From: Steromphala cineraria
Taxonomy: Eukaryota > Mollusca > Gastropoda > Trochida > Trochidae
Assembly: GCA_916613615.1 (NCBI GenBank)
Contig: OU744736.1
Location: 14,519,724 to 14,583,723, forward strand
Reading direction: 5' to 3'
DNA: 64,000 nucleotides
Part shown: in pieces, positions 12,949-27,600 of the stretch
Layout of the letters: every line of letters starts with the position of its first letter
Position numbering within the stretch: position 1 is the first letter of the stretch
The notes under the pieces: generated by a model
Told to the model about the DNA's origin: nothing
The model's input: only the letters and a program-made list of their open reading frames with translations
Database searches by the model: none
Made by a program: the position numbers and the translations under genes

Positions 12949-13092
12949 GTTATCATGCGAGTGTGTTTTGGGATCGTAAATATCCTGCATTAGGAATAAA
13001 CATTGTATTTTGCGAGCCTTGGCGAGCTAAATACATAGTGTTTATTCCTAATGCAGGATATTTACGATCCCAAAACACACGAGCATGATAAC
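12949..13092. repeat. Long palindrome, 54-bp arms, 36-bp loop
   Basis: Arms 12949-13002 and 13039-13092 are reverse complements with about two mismatches. The loop contains GCGAGC twice (GCGAGCCTTGGCGAGC). It could form a long hairpin or cruciform. See the palindrome/CRE finding for sister loci. Confidence 0.95.
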
Positions 13093-13365
13093 TTCTTTAT
13101 CATACAATGTCATTTAAAAAATTTATTCGATAAAAATGCCTGATAATACTAGTTTAATAGTTGAAATTCTTTTAAGATTCGCGCATTGATATATGCAAAT
13201 GAATAGAGCAGTGACTCTGACGGTGAATTGACAAAATATAATTCCTCCTTATATATGCCTTTTATTGCCGTTTGAGTTATTTTGTCACGACTTCGAAGTT
13301 TTGAAATTTTAAAAATCTATAAAATACGATGACTTTAAAAATTAGAGACATTTTAAATGGTCTTT

Positions 13366-13440
13366 GGTGGGATCGAACTGACGTTCTTTAATCCGACGTC
13401 ATCGAGAGGACGAGTCAATCTCACCAAGGGGCAAGAGTTG
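13366..13440 (-). repeat. tRNA-like SINE head (weak)
   Basis: On the minus strand a B-box-like AGTTCGATCCCACC sits about 50 bases after a TTGGTGAGATTGACTCG stretch that could be a decayed A box. No good cloverleaf can be drawn by eye. This is a possible tRNA-derived SINE remnant, not a functional tRNA gene. Confidence 0.35.
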
Positions 13441-13989
13441 CTTCCCTTCGCCTACGTGACAATGGCAGCTTGCGTTGAGAGCGATTGAACGAACATTGAT
13501 GGCCGGAGAGCTAAACTAGATCATAGTCTGTGGATTTCCGAATTCAAACTAAACAATATTAAAGTAAAGAACACCGAAGATTGGTAAATGAGGTGTTTGA
13601 ACATGAGACTTGAACTGCCTTTGGTACCTGTGAGTAAAATTGTTCGGTCGGTTTCATTCAAATCGTGATGACAGTGTTTTAGCACTGCTAAGTCATACAT
13701 ATGGCTAAAGACCCATACAGTTTTGTTGTTATTTCTTAGATTAATGTTTATGCAATGTATCATTCATATTGTAATGCCTCTCTCCGTTACTAAAAGCGTT
13801 CAAAATGTTAACGCTTGTGACGTCATCGGAATTTTCGAAAGAAGTTCCGACCTTGACCTTTGAAATTTGCATCGGTATCCGTATATGACCCTTAGCCACG
13901 CCCAACGGATATCGAAAATATCCGTTGGCTTTATTATGCCGAGAACACTATCCATTGTATGATAAAAATATATACTTGCCCTTTATAGT

Positions 13990-14165
13990 ACTAACTTCAT
14001 CCTTAAACAATAAACGCAAAGATGAAAAAGATTTTCGCTTCTAACACCATCTGCGAGTTCATATTTGCCGCTAACAGTACGTCAAGCTACATCGCCCATA
14101 GGCGGACTCGACAATAGCGTGACCCCGCCTTGCTAGTATTGTGACGTCATAGGTCACCCAAAGAC
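13990..14165. repeat. Dispersed repeat, copy 1 (sister at 14810-14960)
   Basis: Shares ordered blocks with 14810-14960: TTCATATTTGCCGCTAA / TTCATATGTGCCGCTAA, GAGCTACAT-like, AATAGCGTGACC / AATAACGTGACC, TTGCTAGT and TGACGTCAT. Two diverged direct copies of one unknown repeat family. Confidence 0.75.
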
Positions 14166-14809
14166 GCCCAAACATGGCGATGGCGATGGCGATTGAGATC
14201 CAAACTTAAAACCAATATAACCAAGAGGATTTTCTTGTTTATCGCTGGATAAGAGCCCAATTTTTAACAAGATAACGAATCATACGCGTTATTTATGTAA
14301 CATATTGAGCATTTGTAAGCTCGGAATCATGTCTTTCATAGTGATAAAATAATTATATTACAACTATCAAGTCCTATCTTAAAAATATCACAAGTTTTTT
14401 GCAAGATGAAATTAAACATTAACTGAACACTGTCATAAGCGATCTGTTTTGTAATGTTTTATAAAATGTGAAACTTGAACACACAATTGAAAATAAGTCC
14501 TTGTTCTATAGATACATTATATGCGTCTCCTATTGTTGAATTGACGCATATTATTCTATGAACAACATAAATACAACATAAATCTACCAGATCAAAGCTA
14601 GCGAAACACGGATACGTCATAGTAAACAACCTGCATAAGTTCATAACATAAAAACAAGTAAAACTTAAACAGCTTAAAGATTAAATTATGTTTTCATTTT
14701 GAGGGCCGCCACACTGCAATCGAAAAATATGAGGAATTGGGGAAAATATCGAACTTTAAACATACTAAAACGTTAACTTACCTTTTAGGTGCTTATTTCC
14801 ATATCCAAA

Positions 14810-14960
14810 TAAACAAATCCACTTTAGAAAAGCAACGCATCATTCGTTTCATATGTGCCGCTAAGAAACTATTGAGCTACATGGCTGCGCGTCCAAAGCA
14901 ACAATAACGTGACCACGCGTTGCTAGTGGTGACGTCATGTCAAAGGTCAATTGTGGGCGT
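14810..14960. repeat. Dispersed repeat, copy 2
   Basis: Direct-orientation relative of 13990-14165, with the same order of short blocks ending in GTGACGTCAT. It could be a degenerate MITE. No terminal inverted repeat is obvious. Confidence 0.7.
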
Positions 14961-15644
14961 GCCAGCGCCAAATATGTTTATTTGTGCAATTAAAAGTGCA
15001 ACTTAAACATTAACGAAACATGAATTAATTTCCAGAAAGGGAAAATCCAGTCAAATTTTTTAATTAAAAATCTTGAGCATCACACAATGAATGGAAACGT
15101 ATCTTTTTGCTTAATTTTGGCCTAAATATAACAATTAATATAGATTTTGTAATCAACAAAGTTCAAATTATGTGTAATTTGAACTCATTCCAGTAAATTT
15201 TAAATCTTGTATGATTCTGTTTAATTCTGTTTAAAAAAATATTTACAATTATTCTTACCGCCAAATTGAAGGAAGTGTTCGTAAAATGCTTTAACGATGT
15301 AACAATCGACTTATTGCCATCAACATTTTCTTAACTTTTTCGAGATCAACTTTTATTTATTTCTACCTGGCGGTGTCAATGGAAATGTAACTTATAAATT
15401 CGTATCTAAAGAAACACTTAATAACTGTTTAAATAGGCTCAATAAAAAAGTATATGTTGGTCGATTAACAATATGACTTTTGGAATGTTCAACTTCCTGA
15501 GATTAACATTTGTGGCGTTCTAAAATGAAACCAAACTTTACAGAGTAAAACTGAAATACCTAGCTCATTATAATTTGCTATGTGTATCACCCAGACTGTG
15601 TAGATGTGCCATATGGAACTTTCCACTTCTTGGTATTTCTACAT
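14961..15644. other. Intergenic, nothing recognised
   Basis: AT-rich. No gene or repeat that I can support. Confidence 0.5.
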
Positions 15645-16110
15645 TATTTTTTACAGAGTTATTGCCCTTGTTCCATGTTTTTGGACTCTGTTTGAGGGAG
15701 TTGTCAAAGGGGACAATCTTTTAAGAAACTATTCAAGATAGGTTAACCAAACTTGCTGTGCGTCTTCATGGTATCAATACCTTGGAGTTTGAAAATCAGA
15801 ACCGAAAAAATATTTTTACAGAGTTATTGCCCTTGTATTTGGACTCTGAGGGTGTTGTCAAAGGGGACAACTTTTCTCAGAAACTATTTCAGATAGGTTA
15901 ACCAAATTTGCTGTCTTCAGGGTATCAATTCATTGATGGATTTCGAAAATCAGAACAGCAAACTTGCTCTTGTTCCGTGTTTTTGGACTCGGAGGGTGTT
16001 GTCAAAGGTGACAATTTTTTTCAGAAACTATTTAAGATAGGTTAACCAAATTTGCTGTGTGTCTTCATGATATACCTTCATGGAGTTCTAAAATGAGATG
16101 TATTGCCGAG
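15645..16110. repeat. Tandem repeat, about 165 bp x 3
   Basis: Three decayed copies share TTACAGAGTTATTGCCC, TTTTTGGACTC, GTTGTCAAAGGGGACAA and AGATAGGTTAACCAAA in order. Non-coding. Confidence 0.85.
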
Positions 16111-16249
16111 TTACAGCACATGTAGGAAAATTTTGGGAGCTTTAATGAAAACTACTTTGGCGCTGGATGATGACCATGTCTTCTTGTTGGACTATGTTAT
16201 ACAAGCCCTATTTACAATGAAAACACAAATCTCTTTCACGTTTGACCTA

Positions 16250-18089
16250 TGATGTTTATTGCTATGAATCCATCATGAAACATTTCTTGATAAACAAACA
16301 TAACCAAAACAACCACACTAATACAAAGCTGAGATTATCTCATGTACAAATAATGATAAATAATTGTACGAAAATCATTTTAGTTGGATAAAAACACAAA
16401 CATTTGGTTTCTGTAATTCAATAAAGCTTACAATCAATATCTAGTTATCAACGATGGTTCGATACAAAGATAATCATCATTTATAATCTCGGGCAAATGA
16501 CAATTTATGATTACATTTCTTTTAAATGTAAAAAGTCAATTTATGGTAAGGCACTGGATAAAATGTTCACATAATGATGCTAAGGTGAGTTTACATAAAT
16601 CATGCAAAAAATACTCAAAGTATTCTTTAAAGTAAATCGCTCAATTTTAGTGCACAAAAAAAACTAAATTGTTTGCATTATTTTAATGATGCAAAATCAG
16701 GATTAGGCAAACAGCAAATTGTTAATTTTACCATTGTTAGATAGAAATCACACTGATATTGGTAAAGATAAAAAGAAATGTTAAACCATACTGAATTTTG
16801 TTTCAAAACAAACCAAAACTGTTTTACTGTCCCCTTAAAGCCAAAAAATAATTTATTGTAAACATTCTTTATTGAGTAAACAACTATTTGTTATATTTTT
16901 GCAAATATAAAGAATACATACAAATTATCTCATTGATGTAACTAATCTTGTCCAAAAAGTAAAAATCACAACATGAATTACACAAAATATTGGTGTGAGA
17001 TGAAATGATTACACAAATTATCAAATATACAAGGTACTACTTTATGAATTGAGAAATTTTGAAAATAGATTATAAGATATTTCGTGTACGTCATAAAATA
17101 AATATTTCATTCAGATTGATATTTTTGTCACCTTTGTTGTGAATAAAATCCAAAATGTTGACTTATAGAATATTTAGCATTTTACATAGTTAACATTTAT
17201 TTGAATTGTACATGATACATGTACTAACCTACAGTTATTAAAATCTGTACAAACTGTAACAACATCTAAATATTTACAAGAGGCAGAATAACAAATTCCA
17301 AAGATATTGTTTGGATTTTCTAAAAATCTAATTTTCCCTGAAACGGATGATCACTACATCATTTACATTTTTCAAATTGACAACCTCTTAGATCTTTTTT
17401 TTTTGTCTATATGAATCAAACCTATCTTAGATTTAACAAAATATAAATTTGAAATGTACATGCATTAGTATGAAATATACAAGCATTAGAATGAAATATA
17501 CATTCATTTACTTGCAATACATGTTCATTTGATTGAAATAGACAACATACATGGCAGTATTTTCAGATAAATATAGGAAAAGTCACTGAAAGACTTTTAC
17601 AATAGTAATCTAGGAAAAGAATCATAGCTAAAAATTCAAAATATTTTATGCATACCATCTTCTGTGATTTGATCTACATGTTTAAAAATATAAATAATAA
17701 CAAAGCTGACAAACTTGAGAAATGGCTAACTCCAGGCCAAAGCATATCACAGGTAAACTTGGAGAATTAAAACCGATTAAAACTTTCTAGGCTCCGAATT
17801 TATCCAGTGGCGTTCGAATCCTACATAGTCAAAGATTTCTACGACAGAAGGCACGATATATACACAAGTCTATATTGCATAGACACATGCAGCTCTTGCT
17901 TGTATTAAAGTCAAGTCATCATGTCAAAGGCCTCAATTGTTTTCCAAAGTAGGAAATAAATAAATGACGTCTCTCATCACATTCACAACACTGGTATTTG
18001 TTGACTTCAGTTCTGCAGTATAGTTTCCACCTAGCTGGGGATTCACTCTAGTCTTTTGTAGTGGTATAACTCAAACTTTGAAGCACTAT
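16250..18089 (-). other. Probable 3' UTR of the Myb gene
   Basis: Repeat-poor AT-rich sequence directly after the Myb stop (18092-18090). Minus-strand AATAAA signals occur at 17201-17196, 16873-16868, 16857-16852 and 16260-16255. The last is the farthest plausible end and abuts repetitive DNA, so a 3' UTR of up to about 1.8 kb is possible. Inferred only. Confidence 0.45.
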
Positions 18090-18651
18090 TTAGAGAATGA
18101 GGGAACGAGGCTTGATAGAAACAATGTAACGTCGGGCGAGTTCAGTCATTTCAATCTGATCCTTGGTCATTCCACAAGCTACCCTTTCAAAGTTTGATTC
18201 AAGCTGAAACAACAAATTTCAGACCTTGAGTCCTTGAACCAAAATGCCTGTTTTTAAATTATTGTTCATTCTAACCTAATAATGAATATTCTAAACTTAA
18301 AGATATTGAAATTGTTTAAAATTAGAGATGTGACATATTCCGTCTCAAGCAACATTATACCAAATTTTATTTTAGTTAAAAAACACATTGTCCATTTGTA
18401 AATACATTTGTATTCAAATTTCTTTCTGTGTAATCAACTTTAGCTTAGTGGCAATGTATGACCACTAAAATGGCATTCAGTTTGACAAATCTTACAATAA
18501 TTTAATTACTAGTCCTTCCTTATTGAAAACTGAATTGTACAGAATTAAATAACATTGATGAATAAGATTAAACAGAGCTTACCTTTGCTACTGTCTTGCA
18601 ACTTGGCATATCAGTAAATTTAATCCTTTTGCTAGATTTCTTCGGCTTTAT
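18090..18651 (-). other. Mybl2: Myb C-terminal MuvB-binding motif (exons 17-18)
   Basis: Exon 17 gives a basic KPKKSSKRIKFTDMPS segment. Exon 18 gives residues 658-694 with GMTKDQIEMTELARRY and the terminal RSLIL. In B-Myb the matching GKTEDQLIMTEQARRY segment binds LIN9/LIN52. The match supports a cell-cycle MMB/DREAM role. Interaction is inferred, not shown. Confidence 0.85.
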
Positions 18652-21600
18652 CTGAAAATGAAACAAATAAGTCAAAATATTAGAACAACATTTTAACGTT
18701 GTTAAGCAGCTTCTTTAAAACTATTCATATCCAAGATACATGCCACTAATGGCCGAAATATTGCCCAAGCGGCGTAATTCAATAACTAACTCACTATATC
18801 AAAGATAAATCCAAATATTTACTATTTTATTTCAAAAGAAACAAAACATTTAAACATCCTTCTCTATGCATTGCCATTGCATAATGATTTAAGATAAATC
18901 AAGAAATAAAATTGAAGAGCAAGAAATATTTTAATCAATTAACAACATGCCTAATAGTAGTTCTGGGTAAAACTCCTTTGCAAAACACAACAGTTAAAGC
19001 TACTCTTTTTCTTTCTTTTCTAGCAAGTTACACTTTACGTTTTGGCTAATTCCCCATAAGCATATCAAATTCTGCTTTAGATAAGAAATACTCTGAAAGC
19101 AAAAGTGACTTCGTAACACTGTATGGTTTTGACATTTACTTTGTGGCATCACTCAAAAACATCACTGATTGCAGAACAAAAGTAGGTTGCAACCTTGATC
19201 TTAGACAACACAATGCTAGAATCATTTGCATTCTACAGGGAACAAGTACTGAAGATTGAAACTCACACTTGGAGACTTTGGAAGAGCGAAGACATCGAGT
19301 ACTTCTTCAGGAAGCGTGTCCTTGATGATGGAGGGCGGAGAGAACAGGAGGCTGGTGTCACCCAACAAGGACTTGCTCTGGAAGATGAAACATGGTGAGA
19401 TGAAATGAAGTGAAAGGAAACAAGAGGAAATAAAGAAGAAAGGATAGAGTCATTTCATTAGATGAGATGAAGTGTGGCAAAGTAAGAACATTGAGGTAAG
19501 CAACGTGAAGTAAGGAAGGTGTGAAAGGAGAGGTTTTGTAAGGTTTGTTGAGGTTGAGGTGAGTTTGAGGCAGGGTTAGGTTGGGTGAGGTTAAGTCACG
19601 GTGGGTGAAGTAAAGTGAGGAATGGGTGAGTGAGGTGAAGTGTTTGGATAAGGAAGCCAGGTTTGGATGAGATAGGTTTGGGGAGATAAGATGTGTTGAT
19701 TTAGTGGGATGGAGAGAAGTGAGGTTGGGGTATGTCAGGTGGGGTTAGAGTGAATGAGATGAAGTGTGCGGGGATGAATCAGGAGTTGGAGTATGTTGAG
19801 GTAAGGTGAGAGTCAAGTTTGGGTGAGTTAAGGTATAAGTTTGGTGGGACAAGGTGCGCCTAGGAGTGGTTAGTCAGAGACGCAGTACTAGATTGTGAGG
19901 TCCTTCACAAGGGTTGGCTTGAGGTCAAAAGGAGGGAATGTTATGCTTGATGGGAACCATTCTCGATTATCCAGAGTTTACGTTCTGATTATATCTCCAC
20001 TAACCTCTGGAACCAATATAGGCTCAATGCGATTCACAAATTACCTCCCCTTAGTTGCATATTGTCCAATGAGGTATCTTCACTGCCTTCAGCAGCGTAC
20101 CAATCGCATGGCTTCTTTCATGACACACCCCCGCTTCGTCAATAAACAGAAATGACATCCAAAGAGATGGATTTCAAGACGGGAGGGGTATATCAATTGT
20201 TACTTAGCAATCCCAGTTCTCGTCAAGAGAATACCACTGGGCTGTAAAATTATTATCACATGGCCTTTGATTTTATTTATGAAATAGTGAGTGAGTTGGG
20301 GTTTAACGTGCTGTCAGCAGTATTCCAGCTATAAAACATGCTGCCATCTAAATTTAAGAGAGTTGACAGATCCATTGCAACTAAGGGGAGGTAATTTATG
20401 AATCACATTGAGCCCATATTGGTTCCAGAGGTTAGTGGAGATATTATCGGAACACAAACTCTGGATCATCGAGAATGGATGGGAACTTAAAAGTGAAATT
20501 CATGATTAACTTAAGTATACATATGAAGAAGTAACAATCTTTTAAGTCAATTTTTTATAATAAAGAAATTGTTACTCAGAATAATCAGTAGTTGAAATAT
20601 CAGAACTGAATTTGACTTTTCATTCATGCAAACCCTGAAAAATCTGGCATTTGAAGTAAATATGAGACTAACCGGGGTCTCTGGAGACATCAGCAATGAC
20701 TGGGACACTCCAAACTTATCTGTTGACCATTTCTGCTCCAGGGACTGACGAACACGGTTGTGTTGAATATGCTGGAAAAAGAGACAAATTATGAATGGTC
20801 CAGTTCAAAGAATGGAGGACTCTTCAACAAGGGAATCATCCATGATTGGGTACTCACTAATCATTATCCAAGAAAACTTGGTCTACGGAAAAGGGTTTTA
20901 TCATGCTTGGTTTTACATGACTTTTAATTAAAAATAGAGCCATTGGCTCTATAGCTCATCAGGCATCATATCAAGTTTGCTTTATACAGGCCAGATGAGC
21001 TAAAAATGAAACTGATGTTACCTATTGCAAGAAAACCTATAACAAAATTACAAAACAAATGTAACGATTTCGGAATAAATTTCCTTACCCAAATGATTTA
21101 TTATTATTCAATACTTTCTACATCGCCAATATCAGACAGTGAAAGAAGTCCACACTAAAATATCCAAGGAGAAATAAAGACTGTCATCTAATGGAGAAAA
21201 ATAGGTTTTTAAGATTGTAACCCCTGTGATCCTATTTGGGGTCATGGGGTCACGAAACCTACAGTTTAAAATCCCAATTGGCCAAGGAGTCTGTACATAT
21301 AATTTCAGCTCTCTAGACCTTTTGGAACTGGAGAAGAAGATGAAAATAGGTTTTTAAGGTTGTGACCCCTGTGACCCTATTTGGGGTCACAGAGTCACCA
21401 AAGTTACAAATTAGAATCCCCATTGGCCAAGGAGTCTGCACATATCATTTTTAACTCTCTAGTCCTTCTGGAACTGGAGAAGATGAAAATAGGTTTTTAA
21501 GGTTGTGACCCCTGTGACCCTATTTGGGGTCACAGAGTCACCAAAGTTACAAATTAGAATCCCCATGGGCCAAGGAGTCTGCACATATCATTTTTAACTC

Positions 21601-24600
21601 TCTAGTCCTTCTGGAACTGGAGAAGAAGATGAAAATAGGTTTTTAAAGTTGTGACCCCTGTGACCCTATTTGGGGTCACAGAGTCACCAAAGTTACAAAT
21701 TAGAATCCCCATTGGCCAAGGAGTCTGCACATATCATTTTTAACTCTCTAGTCCTTCTGGAACTGGAGAAGAAGATGAAAATAGGTTTTTAAAGTTGTGA
21801 CCCCTGTGACCCTATTTGGGGTCACAGAGTCACCAAAGTTACAAATTAGAATCCCCATTGGCCAAGGAGTCTGCACATATCATTTTTAACTCTCTAGTCC
21901 TTCTGGAACTGGAGAAGAAGATGAAAATAGGTTTTTAAAGTTGTGACCCCTGTGACCCTATTTGGGGTCACAGAGTCACCAAAGTTACAAATTAGAATCC
22001 CCATTGGCCAAGGAGTCTGCACATATCATTTTTAACTCTCTAGTCCTTCTGGAACTGGAGAAGAAGATGAAAATAGGTTTTTAAAGTTGTGACCCCTGTG
22101 ACCCTATTTGGGGTCACAGGGTCACCAAAGTTACAAATTAGAATCTCCATATGCTAAGGTACCTGTACTCTGGACTTTCAGTCCTGATGAGCTAAAAAGT
22201 AACCAAGAATATGACTCTTTGAAATCAATGAGATTGTCTCTTGTAGCCTTTTGGCGGCTTTTACATTTTATTTTTGAATTTAAGGGATGAGACAAAAATA
22301 AACAATTTCTCTCTCTATGAAACCCTGACATAGAGATTATTACCCAAGGAAGTGTGTCATATGACTTTTACGAAACGAGTGCGAATTTTGTATTACCCGA
22401 GCGAGGGCGAGGGTTATACAACAATTTGCATGAGTTTCGTAAAAGTCATATGACACACTTCCGAGGGTAATAATTTCTTTATTACCGATTCTATTCCATT
22501 TTACCATCTTAGAAATATCCAAGAACGGGCCTCTTCCCTTGCGACGGCCGGCTACGGTGACGTCACGAACAATGGTGTTATGACGTCACAGGCGAATTGA
22601 TATGTGCACTAGTGCTCATATTGAAAATAGGTCACAACTTATTTCCAACCATATGGGTAATAAAAACAAATATGGACCCAGCGCCAACGAGGAATGACAG
22701 CCTCTGGCTTCTAATTGCCTGGTTTATAATTATCCAAATATTTAGCAGCGAAAAGATTTTACCTCCTTGTTTGGTTTCCTCTTGGAGTGGCGGGAGCGAG
22801 TGGAGGGGGTGATACCAGAAGACAAATCCCCCTCGTACCCAGTGTCACATTCCGCCTTCAGAATCTCCCCCAGATCAGACAGTTGGCCTGGACTCTGTGA
22901 TTAAAAGCAATGATTGGTGGTTTGAGCAGTTTAATACTTGCAGAGTATTGAATATTCTTCTGTGTAAGCTCTTTTTTATGAAATAGTACATAAGCTCATT
23001 GATTATATGTGATGTCGGTCTGGATATAAATAACAATGTAAGTGTCATTGTTGCAAACATGGTCCAATCAGAGCGGTATAAGGATAGGAGCAGCATTGGA
23101 ATCGAAATATCTATGTTGCTACTGAATCACTCCCATGAAATACCATTCTACCATGAATGTGATGAATACTAGATTCTGATTGGTTCTCCTGGAAAATCAA
23201 GCGTGATCAATTTTGGATTGAACGTCCTCTGATTTTGAGGCCGCTTCACTGCGCATTGATACAGCCGACTGGCAATTTCAAAACTGGTATTCTGCTGTTT
23301 ACTGAGATTAAAACTTTTAAAAAGTTATTTAACATGTTTTATTTACGTGTGTTTACGAGGGATGACCTAATAATTTGAAGTAGATAGCGTATTTTATTCA
23401 AAAGAAAAAGTTTCAGTGGTCAATCACGCCACACGCAGCGGGCTTCCTACGATTACAGCAACAATACAGTGACGTCATTTACGTCACAGTGGTTTTCTGT
23501 TAGAATCATCTATTTGATTGATAGGGATATCTCAGTCTATTCTGGCATCAAGTAATGGAAGCACATGTTTAAAACGGTACGATATTAATAGCTGCGTTGA
23601 ACAAAGTCAGAAATCTATTTGATGGACACCCAATGATAGATTTACCTTTGCATTCGGCTTAATTTTATTTTAAATACCAAATAGCAAAACCCCCGGCACA
23701 GACGAGTTTATTTTTGTTGCCGGAAGTGAGGACATTTTACAAAGTGCAATTCGCTTATACAAAGAGTTCACGATTAAAATCGTCATGGTAGAATGGAGAT
23801 AAACCTAGTGTGTTTTAAAATCAGAGACATGTTATACTGGATTGATAGCGAGTAAATTTTAAATTGAAACCCTCACGCTGCGCGTTCGGTCTCAATTTAA
23901 AATTTACTCGCTATCAATCCAGTATTACATGTCTCTGATTTTAAAACACACTAGGTTTATCTCCTAAATAGAAAAAATTTCATAAATTATTTCAGAGTGA
24001 GTAATTGTTTAGTGAAAGTTGGACAACATTTGCAATGTTCTTCAAATATTTTGATAAGGTGATCACATAAAATGACATATGTTCAGTATATCAGATATAT
24101 CATTAATACGAGGAAAAGCTGCAAAAATCTTCCTTCAAGGGAAAGATCAAGTTGCAGATATGAATCACTTGACTAGTAACTCACCCACTGTCTCTCCCCA
24201 GCTTTCTTCTCAATTTCAGCAAGAGCATTCTTGAAGGGAGTTGGGGTCCTTGGAGTGGCATCCAAAAGCGATGGGTTTAGATGGGGGGTGTTCAGCTTTG
24301 AGCTGCAATGTCAAAGTAAAAAAATATTGCTTTAATATAACTATTTATTATATGACAAGCGGTGAGAGACTGAGTTTTCTCAGTTCTAGAAAAGTGTTCT
24401 CGCCACTGAGTGTGATATCACTTTTTCAAGTCAGTGAAAATATCACAGAGGGGATGACGTCATGTGTACAATGGTTTGACGTCACGTATACAATCAATGC
24501 GACGTCATCGCCGTCGCTAAGTTATGATCAACAATGGTATGACATCGCCAGAAAACTCTAGAGTCAAAGCCTTTTGGACATAAATTACAACATTTTCGAT

Positions 24601-27600
24601 CACAGAGGCATATAATAAACAGTGACATAGCCATGACAAAAACGGGGTAAAGCCTATATTTTCACTCGTGGCGCAAATACTGGCTCTACCCCGTCACTCA
24701 ATGAGAGATAAGTGATATCACACTCAAAACAAAAGATATCCTCTATTACTTGACAATAATTTGTCAGAGGTTTTAACCTTTTCACTCCAACAAGCCAGAA
24801 ATCAGACTCAAAAAAAATAAATTTTGTTAAAAAGAGTGAAAGAATGCACACAAAAAAGTCTCCAAAGAAAATTTGAAAACAGTAGTTTTATAAAGTATCC
24901 TCACTTGTCCAACGATTCCTTAATAACAGGTGTTCGGAGGGTGTCTATTCCCGATGTTGAACTTCGGCTTTGGTGGCCAACTGGTGTTGATGTCAGCTTG
25001 CCCATTCCGTAGGGAATTTCTGGACTGTTCAGAAACTGTTAGCAGAAGAAAAATATTTGATGATTTTGTACACTTGATAAATAATATTCAATGTAACTCT
25101 GACATATGGAGACATTTTATGTGAGTGTAATTTGTCAACCAAAGTTAATAACCAAATCTTGTTAAAAAATTCAAGATCCAATATTGAATTGAACATATAT
25201 TCAACCTGTCAAACATCTTATCATTATAATAATATTCAGAAAGCATTTACCGATATCTTATAACAGAGTTCCACTGCAGCCATAAAATCTATGTTTTTTG
25301 GATAATCACAGTACCTAGATTTCTATTTGATAATTTGTTTACTTGCCAACCTTAACATAAACTGCAAACACAGGTAAAGATTTTTTTTAAATTGTGATGA
25401 TAATTCTGAGGTCAAACTGTAATTCTTGAGATCAAACACGCAGATGTATAAATCTAGTGCAACATAAACACTTGGTTACATATAAATACCTGGGATGGTG
25501 AGAAGGGCAAGTTTTTTATCGGAGTGCCAGTTGGAGTTTCAGGTTCAGATTTGACGTGTTCCGTCGGTCTCTCATTTTCATTGGTTTCCATACTCTCCTC
25601 CTTGATTGGTTCGATCATGTTGATGTAACATCTGCTGGTAGCTGTTTGGCTTTCACGGGCACGCATTCGCTGAAATAACAAATATGCTTGTTAGTTTCTG
25701 TATACCCGTATGTAGAATTATCAACATTGTATTGCACAACAAAGCACAAAACATTTACAAACAGAAAAAAAAGTCCTTGGATTTACATTGATGCAAAACA
25801 TTTACAATGACAATTAATGAAAAGGGTCCGTCTGCATTCTGCAAACCCATTATTTGGTTACTTTTGTGGTAACTTTTTGTGTTTTTCTTTCATTTTACCA
25901 TTTCAGGTTTGTTTGATAAACAGGAAATGAGCAAAAAATGTGATGATGACATCGTGCTCCTTGTTCTTGAGAATTGATCTTGAGTATATTCACTGCATAA
26001 AGAATGTGATCTGACAGCAGTCACAGATAGGATGTGTACCAACATATTTTAGGAAATTTCAATACACAAATAAATTTGATGCATACCAACTCATCAAGTT
26101 TGTGATCTCCTGACTACATTTCAATTTGATTGGCAATGAAGGATGCAGATTGTAAGAAGTTATCATATCAGCCAAAAACCATTAAAACTAGAAATATGTG
26201 CATGTGATGCACTGTGATGTCCCCCGCTAACATTTAATCCGAAAGTGACCCTACCCCCATTATGTACAAATTTCAAATTTCCATGGAAACCAGCAAAATA
26301 ACAATTCAGAATAACCAAAGTAGCAAAAGGCACCACTCCCCCAGTAGTTCTAACCACACATCAAGTCTAGTAAAAATATTTTGAATAGTTTTTAAGCTAA
26401 AGTACGGAAACAGACCCTACCCCCCATATACACCTAGTTCAACTTGTTTCTATAGAAACCAGAAAAATAATTCAGAATAACTAAAATGGAAAAAGGCACC
26501 ACTCCACCACTAGGTCTAACCACATACCAAGTTTCGTTAAATCATATTAAATAGTTTTTGCGATATGGCCCGGAAATGGTCCTCACACCATATGTTCTAA
26601 GTTGAAACTGTTGCCATGGAAACCAGGAAAAATCATATAATTCAGAATGACCTAAATAGCAAAAGGCACCACTCCACCACTAGGTCTAACCACATACCAA
26701 GTTTCATAAAAAATATTGAATACCTTTTGAGATATGGCTGGGAAACAGTCCCTACCCAAATATGCACTAAGTACAAACTGTTTCCATGGAAACCAGGAAA
26801 ATAAAACATTTAGAAAAACCAAAATAGCAAAAGGCACCACTCCAGCACTAGATCTAACCACATACAAAATTTTGTGAAAAAATATTGAACGGTTTTGGAG
26901 ATATGGTCCGGAAATGAAACCCTCCCCCAATATGCACTAAGTTCAAAATGTTTCCATGAAAACCAGAAAAAATAAAAAATTCAGAATAACCAAAATAGCA
27001 AAAGGCATCACTCCATCACTAGGTCTAAGCACATACCAAGTTTCGTGAAAAAATATTGAACTGTTTTTGAAATAGAGGCCGGAAAAGAAAGCATTTCGGA
27101 ATGACGGAATCACGGAATGACGGAATCACGGAATCACGGAATCACGGACGGAGGTGAAAACATTATGTCTCCCGAAAAATATTTCGGGGGACATAATTAT
27201 ATTAAAATTGATGAGGGTGTGAAAAGACCCCAATTATATTTTTTGCACAAGTATTTCAAAAGATAATTCAGTAGAAATTATTTCTTACCTGCTTTCGACG
27301 TTTACTCTTCCTCAGAATGGCTGGGGGCGTGGTCAACTTGGACGTGACAGGGGAGGTAATCGGGATCAGACCCCCAGGACTTCGTAGCCGTCCAATTGAT
27401 CGTCCATCAAATCTCAAACCTGGAGTATAATACATTGTGCATAATTGTCATTGTTGTGCAGTGTTACATCTTAATACAATATTCATTGACAAAATCCTTT
27501 AGTTTTGACTACCCTCGGAATCATAAAACTCTTGCAGTTGAGACAAATAGTAGAAAACTATAGAATATGAAGGACAGAAAGATACCAATCGAAACAATTT

